From Enemella evansiae (GTDB lineage Bacteria; Pseudomonadota; Alphaproteobacteria; Rhodobacterales; Rhodobacteraceae): DNA of 64,000 nt. Position numbers and translations under genes: made by a program. Of this stretch, positions 42,092-51,237 are shown one piece after another. The stretch is taken from the NCBI GenBank assembly GCA_017255395.1, contig JAFKDC010000005.1:147410-211409 (forward strand), in the 5' to 3' direction. Numbering within the stretch: the stretch's first letter is position 1; each line of letters opens with the position of its first letter. A model generated the notes under the pieces. It was not told the origin of the DNA. It saw nothing but the letters and a program-made list of their open reading frames with translations, and made no database searches.

Positions 42092-43618
42092 ATGACCCGC
42101 CTGATCCTGATCCTCGGCGACCAACTGACCGAGGACATCGCCGCGCTGAAGCAGGCGGACAAGGATAGCGACATCGTGGTCATGGCCGAGGTCGCCGAGG
42201 AAACCGACTACGTCCAGCACCACCCCAAGAAGATCGCCCTGATCTTCGCCGCCATGCGCAAGTTCGCCGCCCGCCTGCGCGAGGCGGGCTGGGACCTGCG
42301 CTATACGGAGCTGGACGACAGCGGCAACTCCGGCTCCATCGTGGGCGAGTTGCTGCGCCGCGCCGAGGAAACCGGCGCCTCCGAGGTGATCGCTACAGAG
42401 CCGGGCGAATGGCGGCTGATCGAGGCGCTGAACGAGGCGCCCTTGCAGGTCACGCAGTTGGAGGACGACCGCTTCCTCGCCTCTCACAGGGTATTCGAGG
42501 AGTGGGCCAAGGGTCGCAAGGCGCTGCGGATGGAGTATTTCTACCGCGAGATGCGCCGCGCCACGGGCCTTCTGATGGACGGCGACCAGCCCGAGGGCGG
42601 CGAGTGGAACTACGACTCGGAAAACCGCAAGCCGCCGCCCGATGGCGTGGCGTTTTCTGGCCCGATGCAGTTCACCCCCGATGACGTCACCGAAGAGGTG
42701 CTCGATCTGGTCGAGGCGCGCTTTGGCGAGAGCTTCGGCACCCTGCGGCCTTTCGACTTCGCCACCGAACCGGGGCAGGGGCGCCGGGCGCTGACGCATT
42801 TCATCAAGCACGCGCTGCCTTCTTTCGGCGATTATCAGGACGCCATGCTGGACGGGAACCGCTGGCTGTACCACGCCGGGCTCTCCGCCTACATGAACAT
42901 CGGCCTTCTCGACCCCATGGAGGTCTGCCGCGCCGCCGAAGAGGCCTACCGCGAGGGCCACGCGCCCCTGAACGCGGTCGAGGGCTTCATCCGCCAGATC
43001 ATCGGCTGGCGCGAATACGTGCGCGGCATCTACTTTCACGAAGGCCCCGATTATCCGCGTCGCAACGGGCTGAACCACCAGCGCGGGCTGCCCGCGCTCT
43101 ACTGGGGCGCGCCGACCGACATGCGCTGCCTGTCCAAAGCGGTCGAACAGACGCGTGACGAGGCCTATGCCCACCACATCCAGCGGCTGATGGTGACGGG
43201 CAACTTCGCACTGCTGGCGGGCGTGAACCCAGCAGAGGTGCACGAGTGGTACCTGCGGGTCTATATCGACGCCTTCGAATGGGTCGAGGCGCCGAACACC
43301 GTGGGCATGAGCCAGTTCGCCGACGGCGGGGTGATCGCGTCAAAGCCCTACATCTCGTCCGGCAACTACATCAACAAAATGTCGGACTACTGCAAGCATT
43401 GCGCCTACGACGTGAAAGCGAAGACGGGCAAGGACGCCTGCCCCTTCAACCTGCTCTACTGGCACTTCCTCGACCGCCACCGCGCGCGGTTCGAGGACAA
43501 CCACCGGATGGGCAACATGTACCGCACATGGGACCGGATGGACGGGGACCGCCGCGAGACGGTGCTGACGGAGGCGGAGGCGTTTCTGGACCGGCTGTCG
43601 AAGGGGGAGCGGGTGTGA
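42092..43618 (+). CDS. phrB: Iron-sulfur bacterial cryptochrome/(6-4) photolyase (PhrB/CryB family)
   Basis: Light-driven DNA repair or blue-light sensor protein of 508 residues binding FAD. The family start LILILGDQLTEDIAALKQAD is visible. Four cysteines, Cys346, Cys434, Cys437 (YCKHCAYD) and Cys450 (DACPFN), have the 88-3-13 spacing of the [4Fe-4S] site in Agrobacterium PhrB. FAD-region stretches include LSAYMNIGLLDPMEV and WREYVRGIYF. Members repair (6-4) photoproducts (PhrB) or regulate pigment genes (CryB in Rhodobacter); sequence alone does not decide. It forms a pair with the SDR gene. Confidence 0.93.
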   Translation: MTRLILILGDQLTEDIAALKQADKDSDIVVMAEVAEETDYVQHHPKKIALIFAAMRKFAARLREAGWDLRYTELDDSGNSGSIVGELLRRAEETGASEVIATEPGEWRLIEALNEAPLQVTQLEDDRFLASHRVFEEWAKGRKALRMEYFYREMRRATGLLMDGDQPEGGEWNYDSENRKPPPDGVAFSGPMQFTPDDVTEEVLDLVEARFGESFGTLRPFDFATEPGQGRRALTHFIKHALPSFGDYQDAMLDGNRWLYHAGLSAYMNIGLLDPMEVCRAAEEAYREGHAPLNAVEGFIRQIIGWREYVRGIYFHEGPDYPRRNGLNHQRGLPALYWGAPTDMRCLSKAVEQTRDEAYAHHIQRLMVTGNFALLAGVNPAEVHEWYLRVYIDAFEWVEAPNTVGMSQFADGGVIASKPYISSGNYINKMSDYCKHCAYDVKAKTGKDACPFNLLYWHFLDRHRARFEDNHRMGNMYRTWDRMDGDRRETVLTEAEAFLDRLSKGERV

Positions 43619-44698
43619 GGTGACCAGCGTCAGGTTCGAGCCCAAACTGCCGATGCTGCGTTGCATACCAATGTATGGAAACGCAGTGACGACACACCGT
43701 CTTTTCTCAATACGCAATTTCTCTAGGACAAGAAACGATGCTAGCTTTGATGCCTGTGATCGAGGATCGACCATATGAGCATGGAATACGACGACGACGC
43801 GGCAGAACGTCTGGAAGCGGTCTATCTTGGGCCAGACGTCATTGCACAACGCGAAGACACCATACAGAGGATTGCGGTCCAGGAGGGAGAACGCGTCCTG
43901 GATATCGGAAGTGGACCAGGATTCCTCGCCGCCATGATAGCCGATCAAACTGGCCCGCAGGGAGAGGTAATCGGCGTCGACATCTCGCAACAGATGGTTG
44001 ACCGTGCCAGTCGAAGAAATCAGCGCGAGTGGCTCAGATATCAACGTGGCGATGCGGCCGCGCTTCCCTTTGAGGACAACTACTTTGATCTCGTCGTCAG
44101 CACGCAAGTGGCCGAGTATGTCCCGGATATCAAAGCGTTTTCATCGGAGGTTTTTCGGGTGCTCAGTCCGGGTGGACGCGCCCTGATCCTAGCTACCGAT
44201 TGGGAGGGCATGTGCTGGCATAGCGAATACCCGGATCGGATGGAAAAGGTTCTGAAGGCATTCGCACCCCACTGTGCAGACAGTAAATTGCCGCGCACAC
44301 TTGCGGCACGTCTACGAAACGCCGGGCTGGCTGTTGATGACGTGAGCTATTTCCCAATCGTGAATGTGGACCGATACGACGGATGTTACGGAGAAATGAT
44401 CGTGCCATTCATCGTAGCCTACGTCCAAGGGCAGAAAGCAGTGCCAGACGATGAACTGGAGGCATGGGCGGATGAGCAGATTTCGTTGAATGCGCGCGGC
44501 GAACATTTTTTCTCGACTGGCAGATTTATTTTCTCCGCCAGAAAGCCATTCTAATGTGAAAGCGGCCATTCGGTCGCGTGGAAGCAAAGTCAGCTTCGTC
44601 CGCTCTGCGGACCTTCAGCAGCGCCTGTGCGACCGCACTAGTATGCAGAAGAAAACGCTTGGCACGGTCTGAAAGTTGAACGGAGTCGCACCAGCCCC
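43619..44698. other. AT-richer insert carrying a single methyltransferase gene
   Basis: Between the photolyase stop and the MORN gene the base composition drops clearly, with many A/T-ending codons (ATA, AGA, TTG) that are rare in the neighbours. It contains one gene (43775–44554) and flanks of about 150 bp with no other gene. Sharp composition change at both ends suggests horizontal acquisition. No inverted repeats or integrase are visible. Confidence 0.6.
43775..44554 (+). CDS. SAM-dependent methyltransferase, class I, probably acquired
   Basis: 259-residue methyltransferase. SAM-binding motif I is RVLDIGSGPGFLAAMIADQ, motif II region GEVIGVDISQQMVDRA, motif III LRYQRGDAAALPFEDNYFD and motif IV region EVFRVLSPGGRALILATDW. 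This is UbiE/ArsM-like in layout, but no Cys set for arsenite or substrate signature was recognised. The codon usage and GC content differ from all neighbours. The gene stands alone; no operon partner is visible. The ATG at 43775 is used; a second ATG two codons later is possible. Confidence 0.85.
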   Translation: MSMEYDDDAAERLEAVYLGPDVIAQREDTIQRIAVQEGERVLDIGSGPGFLAAMIADQTGPQGEVIGVDISQQMVDRASRRNQREWLRYQRGDAAALPFEDNYFDLVVSTQVAEYVPDIKAFSSEVFRVLSPGGRALILATDWEGMCWHSEYPDRMEKVLKAFAPHCADSKLPRTLAARLRNAGLAVDDVSYFPIVNVDRYDGCYGEMIVPFIVAYVQGQKAVPDDELEAWADEQISLNARGEHFFSTGRFIFSARKPF

Positions 44699-46180
44699 CT
44701 ACTGATCCGCCGCACCCTCCGGCGCTTCCCCTTCAGGCGCATCCTCCGGCGCCTCACCCTCGGCCCCCGGCGCGGGGGTCAGCACCGCGCTGTCGGAGGT
44801 CAGCGCGCCGCGGACCCAGTCTCCGCTCGCCTGCTCTCCGGTGGCGTAGCGCATGGTGCCCTCGCCCTGCCGCTTGCCGTTGACGAAGCCGCCCTCGTAG
44901 ACGTCGCCGTTGGCATAGGTCGCGATGCCCTCGCCGTTGATCTCGCCCTTGTCCCAGTCGCCCTTGTACATGAAACCCGAGGCCATCACGATCGTGCCCT
45001 TGCCGTGGCGCTGGCCCTCGCGGAACTGGCCTTCGTAGACAGAGCCGTCGGGATAGGTGGCCTTGCCCTCGCCGTGGCGCTGGCCGTCGCGCCATGCGCC
45101 CTCGTAGCGGTAGCCGTCGGGGAAGGTCATCACGCCCTGCCCGTGGTTGCGGGCATTCTCGAAGCCGCCCGTGTAGACCAGCCCGTTGGGGTAGGTCGCC
45201 GTGCCGCTGCCCTGGATCACCCCATCGACCCAGTCGCCGTCATAGGTGGCGCCGTCCGGGTAGGTGATCTTGCCCTTGCCATTGGCCAGATCGCCGCGGA
45301 GTTCGCCCTGATAGACAGAGCCGTCGGGATAGGTGACCTTGCCCTGCCCCTCGATCTGGCCGGTGACCCAGGTGCCTTCGTACCTGTAGCCGTCCGCCCC
45401 GATGAAGGTGCCCTCGCCGTGGCGCTGGTCGTTGTTGAACTCGCCCTCGTAGACGTCGCCGTTCTCGTAGGTGACCTTGCCCTGCCCCTCGCGGCGGCCG
45501 TCCACCAGCGCGCCCTCGTAGGTGTCGCCGTTGGTCTGCACCAGCTTGCCCGAGCCGTCGATCTGCCCGGCGCGCCAGGCGCCCTGATAGACCAGCCCGT
45601 CCGCCATGGTCAGTGTGCCGGTGCCGTCGCGCTTGCCGTCCGCGACGCGGCCCTCGTAGGCGGAACCGTCGGGGTAGGCGATCTTCGCCGTGCCTTCCTT
45701 GACGCCGTTCACCCACTGGCCGTCGTAGACATAGCCGTTGGGCGCGGTCATCACGCCCTTGCCGTGGTGCAGCGCGTTGCGGAAGGAGCCCTCGTAGCGG
45801 ACGCCGTTGGCATAGACCGCCACGCCCTGCCCGGTGATCTTGCCGTCCAGCCACGACCCTTCGTAGGTGCCGCCGTCGGCGAAGACGATCTTGCCGATGC
45901 CCTCGGGCTTGCCCTTGGCGAAGGCGCCCTCGTAGACCGACCCGTTGGGGAAGCGCGCGACACCCTCGCCGCGAATCTCGCCCTCGACCCATTCGCCGGT
46001 GTATTCATAGCCGTTGGGCAGCCGGTAGGTGCCGGTGCCATGCTGCAACCCGTCCTGGAAGGTGCCCTCGTAGACGCCGCCGTCGTCATATTGCTTGGTC
46101 TGGACGCCCTCGTCCTGTGCAAGCGCGCCCGCGCCCAGCGAAACCGCCGCGATCAGGGTGAAAAGACTAAGAGTTTTCAT
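44699..46180 (-). CDS. Large MORN-repeat protein (about 18 repeats)
   Basis: 493-residue protein made almost wholly of 23-residue MORN repeats after a signal peptide (LFTLIAAVSLGAGALAQ). About 18 full repeats run from residue 35 to 450, for example VYEGTFQDGLQHGTGTYRLP and RYEGAWRDGQRHGEGKATYP, with one degenerate copy after. Repeats alternate between W-type (EGxW) and F/L-type (EGxF) units. The tail is an acidic Glu/Ala/Pro stretch. It is probably periplasmic or outer-membrane associated; MORN repeats bind lipids or proteins in other systems. The 110-bp gap separates it from a second MORN gene upstream. Confidence 0.88.
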   Translation of the reverse strand: MKTLSLFTLIAAVSLGAGALAQDEGVQTKQYDDGGVYEGTFQDGLQHGTGTYRLPNGYEYTGEWVEGEIRGEGVARFPNGSVYEGAFAKGKPEGIGKIVFADGGTYEGSWLDGKITGQGVAVYANGVRYEGSFRNALHHGKGVMTAPNGYVYDGQWVNGVKEGTAKIAYPDGSAYEGRVADGKRDGTGTLTMADGLVYQGAWRAGQIDGSGKLVQTNGDTYEGALVDGRREGQGKVTYENGDVYEGEFNNDQRHGEGTFIGADGYRYEGTWVTGQIEGQGKVTYPDGSVYQGELRGDLANGKGKITYPDGATYDGDWVDGVIQGSGTATYPNGLVYTGGFENARNHGQGVMTFPDGYRYEGAWRDGQRHGEGKATYPDGSVYEGQFREGQRHGKGTIVMASGFMYKGDWDKGEINGEGIATYANGDVYEGGFVNGKRQGEGTMRYATGEQASGDWVRGALTSDSAVLTPAPGAEGEAPEDAPEGEAPEGAADQ

Positions 46181-46290
46181 ACCTTGGCCGCGCGCCTCCC
46201 CGGGTTTTCAAGCCTTTGCGAACCGTAAAGGAGGCCATGGCAGGGGGCAATCTCTTTTGCCCCGGCAGGGGCGCGGTGGGCGGTCCGGCG

Positions 46291-46965
46291 CTACTCGCCC
46301 GAGGCGCCGCTCATCGACAGCGAGCCGCTGAACTCGGTCACGTCGGGCGCGATGCGCTCCGTGCCGGACACCAGTTCGCCGCGCTCCCAGCGGCCTTCCA
46401 TCACGGTGCCGTCCTCCATCAGCAGGCGGCCCTGCCCGTGGCGCTGGCTGGCCTCCATCCGGCCCCGGTACAGGGCGCCCTGCGGGTAGTACGCCCAGCC
46501 TTCGCCGTGGCGTTCATTGTTCTCGAAACTGCCCATGTAGACATAGCCCGAGCTATCGGTGAGGTAGCCCTGTCCGTGCACAGCGCCGTCGCGAAACTCG
46601 CCGTGGTAGATCATGCCGTTCGCGTAGACCGCGCGGCCATAGCCGTCGATGGTGTTGGCGCTGAAGGCCCCCTCGTAGGTCGCTCCGTTGGGATAGACGA
46701 TGCGACCCCTGCCCTGCAGCGCGCCGGTGACGACGTCGCCGATGTAGACGGTGCCGTCCGGAAAGGTAACCTTTCCGGTGCCGTTGATCTGACCGTCGGC
46801 GAAGCTGCCGGTGTAGACCAGACCGTCGGGCATGCGCACCGTCCCCTGCCCGTGCGGCGCCCCCGCCCGCACAGCCCCGTCGTAGGTCGTGCCGTCCGGA
46901 TAGGTGATCGTCTCGGCCCGAACGGGCAGGGCAAGAAACATCAGCATGAAAGCGAGGCGTAACAT
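46291..46965 (-). CDS. Second MORN-repeat protein (about 8 repeats)
   Basis: 224-residue protein with a signal peptide (LRLAFMLMFLALPVRA) and about eight MORN repeats, such as TYDGAVRAGAPHGQGTVRMP, VYTGSFADGQINGTGKVTFP and MYMGSF-like YVYMGSFENNERHGEGWAYY. A short non-repeat tail ends in SGSLSMSGASGE. It lies upstream of the larger MORN gene on the same strand, with 110 bp between. The two probably arose by duplication and may act together at the cell envelope. The biochemical role is unknown. Confidence 0.87.
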   Translation of the reverse strand: MLRLAFMLMFLALPVRAETITYPDGTTYDGAVRAGAPHGQGTVRMPDGLVYTGSFADGQINGTGKVTFPDGTVYIGDVVTGALQGRGRIVYPNGATYEGAFSANTIDGYGRAVYANGMIYHGEFRDGAVHGQGYLTDSSGYVYMGSFENNERHGEGWAYYPQGALYRGRMEASQRHGQGRLLMEDGTVMEGRWERGELVSGTERIAPDVTEFSGSLSMSGASGE

Positions 46966-47095
46966 CGGGCATTCTCCGGTCGCGGTTCTTCGGCATGGAT
47001 CGTTGCGCAGACCGGGCAATCCCGCAAGGCGGGTTTCCCCCGCGCGTGCTTCTGCTATGTCGGACAGGACGCGGCAAGCCGGAGACGACAAGGCG

Positions 47096-48754
47096 ATGAG
47101 TGACAGGTTCCGCCTGACATTGGCACAGCTGAACCCCACCGTGGGCGACCTGAAGGGCAACGCAGGCCTCGCACTGGATGCGTGGCAGCAGGGCAAGGAG
47201 GCGGGGGCCGACATGGTCGCCCTGCCCGAGATGTTCATCACCGGCTACAACGCGCAGGATCTGGTGATGAAGCCCGCCTTCTACACCGATGCCATCGCCC
47301 ATATCGAAGCGCTGGCCAAGGACTGCGCCGACGGGCCTACACTGGCCATCGGCGGCCCGTGGATCGAGGGCACAGAGCTTTTCAACGCCTACCACATCTG
47401 CACCGGCGGCAAGGTGGTCAGCCGGGTGCTGAAGCACCACCTGCCCAACGAAACGGTCTTCGACGAGGTGCGGATCTTCGACTCCGGCCCCTTGATGGGC
47501 CCCTATTCCGTGGGCAACACGCGCATCGGCTCGCCGGTCTGCGAGGATGCCTGGCACGAGGACGTGGCCGAGACGCTGGCCGAAACGGGCGCCGAGTTCC
47601 TGATCGTGCCCAACGGCTCGCCCTATTACCGCAACAAGTTCGAGACGCGGCTGAACCACATGGTGGCCCGCGTGGTCGAGACCGGGCTGCCGCTGGTCTA
47701 CCTGAACATGGTGGGCGGGCAGGACGATCAGGTCTTCGACGGCGGGTCCTTCGTGCTGAACCCCGGCGGCAAGCTGGCGGTGCAGCTTCCGGTCTTCGAC
47801 GCCTGCGTGGCCCATGTGGATTTCGAGCGCGGCCCCGAGGGCTGGCGCGCGCTGGAAGGCCCGTTCGAGCGTCACCCGGACGCATGGGAACAGGACTACC
47901 GCGTCATGGTCGAGGCGCTGCGCGACTACTGCCGCAAGACCGGCTTCGGCAAGGTGCTGCTGGGGCTGTCGGGCGGCGTGGATTCGGCGCTGGTCGCCAC
48001 CATCGCCGTCGACGCGCTGGGGGCCGGGAACGTGCGCTGCGTGATGCTGCCGTCGGAATACACTTCCCAGCACTCGCTGGAGGATGCAGAGGCCTGCGCC
48101 AAGGCGCTTGGCTGCCACTACGACTACGTCCCCATCGCCGAAGGCCGCGCCGCGATCACCGCCACGCTGGAACCGCTGTTCAAGGGCCTGAAGCCTGACC
48201 TGACAGAGGAAAACATCCAGTCCCGCCTGCGCGGCCTACTGTTGATGGCGCTGTCCAACAAGTTCGGAGAGATGCTGCTGACCACCGGCAACAAGTCCGA
48301 GGTCGCGGTGGGCTATGCCACGATCTACGGCGACATGGCGGGCGGCTACAATCCGATCAAGGATCTCTACAAGACCCGCGTGTTCGAGACCTGCCGCTGG
48401 CGCAATGCCAACCACCGCGCGTGGATGATGGGTCCCGAGGGCGAGGTCATCCCCGAGCGCATCATCACCAAGCCGCCCTCTGCCGAACTGCGCGAGGACC
48501 AGAAGGACAGCGACTCGCTGCCCGACTACCCGGTGCTTGACGGCATCCTCGAGATCCTCGTGGACCGCGACGGCTCCATCGAGGACTGCGTGGCGGCGGG
48601 CTATAGCCGCGAGGACGCCAAGAAAGTCGAGCACCTCGTCTACATCAGCGAATACAAGCGCTTTCAGTCGGCGCCCGGCGCGCGGCTGACCAAGGGCGCC
48701 TTCTGGCTCGACCGGCGTTATCCCATCGTCAACCGCTGGCGCGATCCGGGCTGA
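47096..48754 (+). CDS. nadE: Glutamine-dependent NAD+ synthetase
   Basis: Makes NAD+ from deamido-NAD+ using glutamine. The 552-residue protein joins an N-terminal nitrilase-type amidase (ALPEMFITGYNAQDLVM with catalytic Glu, LKHHLPNETVFDE with Lys, GSPVCEDAW with the catalytic Cys region) to a C-terminal synthetase with the PP-loop GLSGGVDSALVATIAVD. TTGNKSEVAVGYATIYGDMA is a further NadE signature. The length fits the two-domain bacterial form. The start follows the weak AGACGACAAGGCG. It is a single-gene unit, divergent from the MORN genes. Confidence 0.94.
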   Translation: MSDRFRLTLAQLNPTVGDLKGNAGLALDAWQQGKEAGADMVALPEMFITGYNAQDLVMKPAFYTDAIAHIEALAKDCADGPTLAIGGPWIEGTELFNAYHICTGGKVVSRVLKHHLPNETVFDEVRIFDSGPLMGPYSVGNTRIGSPVCEDAWHEDVAETLAETGAEFLIVPNGSPYYRNKFETRLNHMVARVVETGLPLVYLNMVGGQDDQVFDGGSFVLNPGGKLAVQLPVFDACVAHVDFERGPEGWRALEGPFERHPDAWEQDYRVMVEALRDYCRKTGFGKVLLGLSGGVDSALVATIAVDALGAGNVRCVMLPSEYTSQHSLEDAEACAKALGCHYDYVPIAEGRAAITATLEPLFKGLKPDLTEENIQSRLRGLLLMALSNKFGEMLLTTGNKSEVAVGYATIYGDMAGGYNPIKDLYKTRVFETCRWRNANHRAWMMGPEGEVIPERIITKPPSAELREDQKDSDSLPDYPVLDGILEILVDRDGSIEDCVAAGYSREDAKKVEHLVYISEYKRFQSAPGARLTKGAFWLDRRYPIVNRWRDPG

Positions 48755-48775
48755 CCCCGGCGCGCGACGGGAACG

Positions 48776-48808
48776 AAAACGCCGGCGCACCCCTGCGGGC
48801 CGCCGGCG
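48776..48808 (-). terminator. Terminator hairpin after the acidic protein gene
   Basis: CGCCGGCG at 48801–48808 pairs with the same palindromic octamer at 48780–48787. On the minus strand the hairpin is followed by TTTTCG, fitting termination of the acidic-protein gene that ends at 48837. It may also slow transcripts from nadE. Confidence 0.6.
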
Positions 48809-48836
48809 CCTGTTCTCGCGGGACGCGGTCCCGGGA

Positions 48837-49733
48837 TCACATCATCAATGCGTCGTCTTCGGGCTCGGGGTCCATGTCGTCCTCGACCGACATGTCGTCC
48901 TCCGGCAGGTCGATGCCCAGCGAGGCGATCAGCTCGGCCCCGTCCTCGAGACCGCTGAAGTCCAGCGTGCCGTTCTCCAGCGCCTCTTCGTAGGCCGCGA
49001 TCATGTCGTCGCCGCTGGCAAAGCCACCCTCGGGCGCGGCAAGGCTGCCGACCGATTCGAACCAGCCGGATTCGTTCACGGTGAAGAAGTCGATCTGCTG
49101 GATGTCCTGCGGGTCGTAGCCGTAGGGATTTTCCTCGAAGGCCGCCACGTAGTTGGCAAAGGTCGGCTCGGTTCCCGGCTCCGGCGCGTATTCGTCTTCG
49201 GTCTGCGGCTCGGCGAAGATCGACAATCCGTCGGTGATATTGCCGTTCTCGTCGTAGGCCGCGCCGAAGAGGACCTTTTCGAAGGTCGGCTCTTCGGGAT
49301 CCTCGGGCTCCTCCGGCTCTTCCGGGTCGTCAGAGACCGCCTTGATCGAACCCGATTCCGTCGAGGTCGAGGTCGCGCGGATGCCGAAAACGTCGATCTC
49401 GTCGAGGCTTTCGATGTCCAGTTCGACGCGCAGGGTGTCACCGGCGTGCAGGAAGGTTTCCTTGTCGTCGCCTTCCGGCCCGATGCCCGGGTCGCTCAGC
49501 TTGGCGGCGTCGTCCCACTGGACGCGCTCGCCGTCGAGGCGGACACCGTTCATGTTCAGAGGACCGGAGAGCGATTCACTGGAGCCCGAGAAATCGTCGT
49601 CGCCGAAGTAGATGGCGTTCACGTCCATCTGGCCTTCGTCTACCGCGATATCGGCGTAGAAACCGCCGTTTTCCTCGAAAACGGTGACCGTGTATGACAG
49701 TCCGTCCACTTCGTAGCTGAAAATCTTTGGCAT
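48837..49733 (-). CDS. Highly acidic protein of unknown function
   Basis: 298-residue protein that I do not recognise. The first ~130 residues look like a β-rich domain ([60 protein letters not shown]). A linker of [15 protein letters not shown] repeats follows, then a second region with [20 protein letters not shown]. The C-terminus is Asp/Glu/Met-rich. There is no Sec signal at the N-terminus; the acidic, glycine-containing build recalls secreted RTX-like or calcium-binding proteins, but no nonapeptide array is present. It is monocistronic with a terminator downstream. Confidence 0.7.
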   Translation of the reverse strand: MPKIFSYEVDGLSYTVTVFEENGGFYADIAVDEGQMDVNAIYFGDDDFSGSSESLSGPLNMNGVRLDGERVQWDDAAKLSDPGIGPEGDDKETFLHAGDTLRVELDIESLDEIDVFGIRATSTSTESGSIKAVSDDPEEPEEPEDPEEPTFEKVLFGAAYDENGNITDGLSIFAEPQTEDEYAPEPGTEPTFANYVAAFEENPYGYDPQDIQQIDFFTVNESGWFESVGSLAAPEGGFASGDDMIAAYEEALENGTLDFSGLEDGAELIASLGIDLPEDDMSVEDDMDPEPEDDALMM

Positions 49734-49880
49734 TTCTCTTCCTCTGGGGATGGCAGACTTGGATTATGCTGCGCCGGGCTTAATCTGGCCCCGGCAATAG
49801 ACCAGAAACCGCCGCGATTTATTCACATTTCGGCCATCAGTCAAAGAAGCAGTGCGTTACCCCCTGCGCGACGGGGACAA

Positions 49881-50300
49881 TCACTCCCACCAGCGGTCGA
49901 TTGTCGCGATATCGTCATCCGACCAGCCGAAATGATGCGCGAATTCGTGCACCGTCACATGGGCGATCAGGTCGGGCAGCGTGACATCGCCCCGGTCCTC
50001 CCACTCCGCAAGAATCGGCTCGCGGAACAGCCAGACCGTGTCCGGCCATGGCGCGGGGTCGGCAAAGCTTTTCTCCGTCATCGGGATGCCGTCGTAGAGG
50101 CCGGTCAGGTCGTAGCGATCGATGACCCCCATCTCGCGCAGCATGTCGTCGGGCGGCCAATCCTCGACCCGCAACAGCACCGAGGCCGCCATCTTGCGGA
50201 AGGCGTCGGGGAAGGTCTGCACCGTCGCCTCCGCGATGCGGTGGAAGGCCTCGGCGGATTGGTCGGCATCGGGATCGGGGGTGTCGGGGCGCGCGCTCAT
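49881..50300 (-). CDS. Minimal zincin-type metallopeptidase family protein
   Basis: 139-residue protein of the small 'metallopeptidase family' (DUF1025-like). The zinc site is [14 protein letters not shown] near the C-terminus, giving HExxHHFG with a following Asp. Upstream are [20 protein letters not shown] and [17 protein letters not shown]. The start ATG at 50300 is preferred; upstream codons lack a ribosome-binding site. It is cytoplasmic. Protease activity has not been generally shown for this family, and the target is unknown. Confidence 0.85.
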   Translation of the reverse strand: MSARPDTPDPDADQSAEAFHRIAEATVQTFPDAFRKMAASVLLRVEDWPPDDMLREMGVIDRYDLTGLYDGIPMTEKSFADPAPWPDTVWLFREPILAEWEDRGDVTLPDLIAHVTVHEFAHHFGWSDDDIATIDRWWE

Positions 50301-50450
50301 GCCCCCCGATATGGCCCATGGCAGGCCCCGCGAAAAGAGCCCTGCGCCGCCGCACAGCCCCCCTGCGGATGTTCGGACTGGAGGAACGCGACGGCAGCGC
50401 AAATGTTTACCCTATCGAACGCACCCACGGCCAACCAAGGGAAAGAGACC

Positions 50451-51035
50451 ATGACCAAGATCGCCATCATCTTCTATTCCACCTACGGCACCAACCACGC
50501 CATCGCGCTGGAGGCTGCAAAGGCCGCCGAAGCGGCAGGTGCCGAGGTCCGCCTGCGCCGCGTCAGGGAAACCGCCCCCGCCGAGGTCGTCGCCGGGCAG
50601 GATGCCTGGAAAGCGCAGGCCGAAAAGATGTCCGACATCCCCGAGGTCAGCGCCGACGACATGACGTGGGCCGACGGCTACTTCTTCAGCGCGCCGACGC
50701 GCTACGGCGTGGTCGCCAGCCAGTTGCGCGCCTTCATCGACACGCTCGGCCCGCTGTGGATGGAGGGCAAGCTGGCCAACAAGACCGCCACCGCCACCAC
50801 CAGCGCGCAGAACGTCCACGGCGGGCAGGAATCGACGCTGCTGAGCCTTTACACCACCTTCATGCACTGGGGCGCGATCCTCGTGGCGCCGGGCTACACC
50901 GACCAGTCGATCTTTGACGCGGGCGGCAACCCCTACGGCTATTCGGCGCAGGCCGGTCAGTTCGACGACAAGGGCAAGGCCGCCGTCGCGCATCAGGCCA
51001 GGCGCCTGGTCGAGATGACCGCCAAGCTGGTCTGA
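50451..51035 (+). CDS. wrbA: NAD(P)H:quinone oxidoreductase, WrbA type
   Basis: Flavodoxin-like FMN enzyme of 194 residues that reduces quinones by two electrons. The FMN-phosphate loop is [14 protein letters not shown] at the N-terminus, with the family stretches [37 protein letters not shown] and [20 protein letters not shown]. The ATG follows GGGAAAGAGACC. It is a single gene with a strong terminator hairpin directly after it. Confidence 0.94.
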   Translation: MTKIAIIFYSTYGTNHAIALEAAKAAEAAGAEVRLRRVRETAPAEVVAGQDAWKAQAEKMSDIPEVSADDMTWADGYFFSAPTRYGVVASQLRAFIDTLGPLWMEGKLANKTATATTSAQNVHGGQESTLLSLYTTFMHWGAILVAPGYTDQSIFDAGGNPYGYSAQAGQFDDKGKAAVAHQARRLVEMTAKLV

Positions 51036-51042
51036 GCCAGAA

Positions 51043-51073
51043 GGGCCGCCGGGCTTCAAGACTCCGGCGGCCC
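51043..51073 (+). terminator. Terminator hairpin after wrbA
   Basis: A perfect 10-bp stem GGGCCGCCGG/CCGGCGGCCC with an 11-nt loop starts 8 bp after the wrbA stop. There is no T tract, but the stem is strong. Confidence 0.5.
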
Positions 51074-51177
51074 GTCCGCGCGACGATAGGGAGGCGCGTC
51101 ACGAGCTGTCACACCGGCGCCCCGACTGCGCCGCAGCGAGAATCGATTCACCGTCGGCCCGTCCCCGCCTTAACGGG

Positions 51178-51237
51178 AAGCGTTTGACGATCCGGTTCTC
51201 CGCCACCGCTATAGCGGCAAGCGTTTGACGATCCGGT
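51178..51237. repeat. Direct repeat duplicating the C-terminal codons of the GNAT gene
   Basis: The 19-mer AAGCGTTTGACGATCCGGT occurs at 51178–51196 and 51219–51237. The second copy is the 3′ end of the acetyltransferase gene (coding DRIVKRLPL). The first, beyond the stop codon, would code NRIVKRFPL in the same sense, so it is a small duplication of the gene's tail. Confidence 0.7.

Noticed and set aside
44699..46180. CRISPR-like or tandem DNA repeat
   Set aside because: The periodicity (69 bp) is that of codons for MORN repeats and the DNA units are too diverged and without spacers. No CRISPR array was found in the window.
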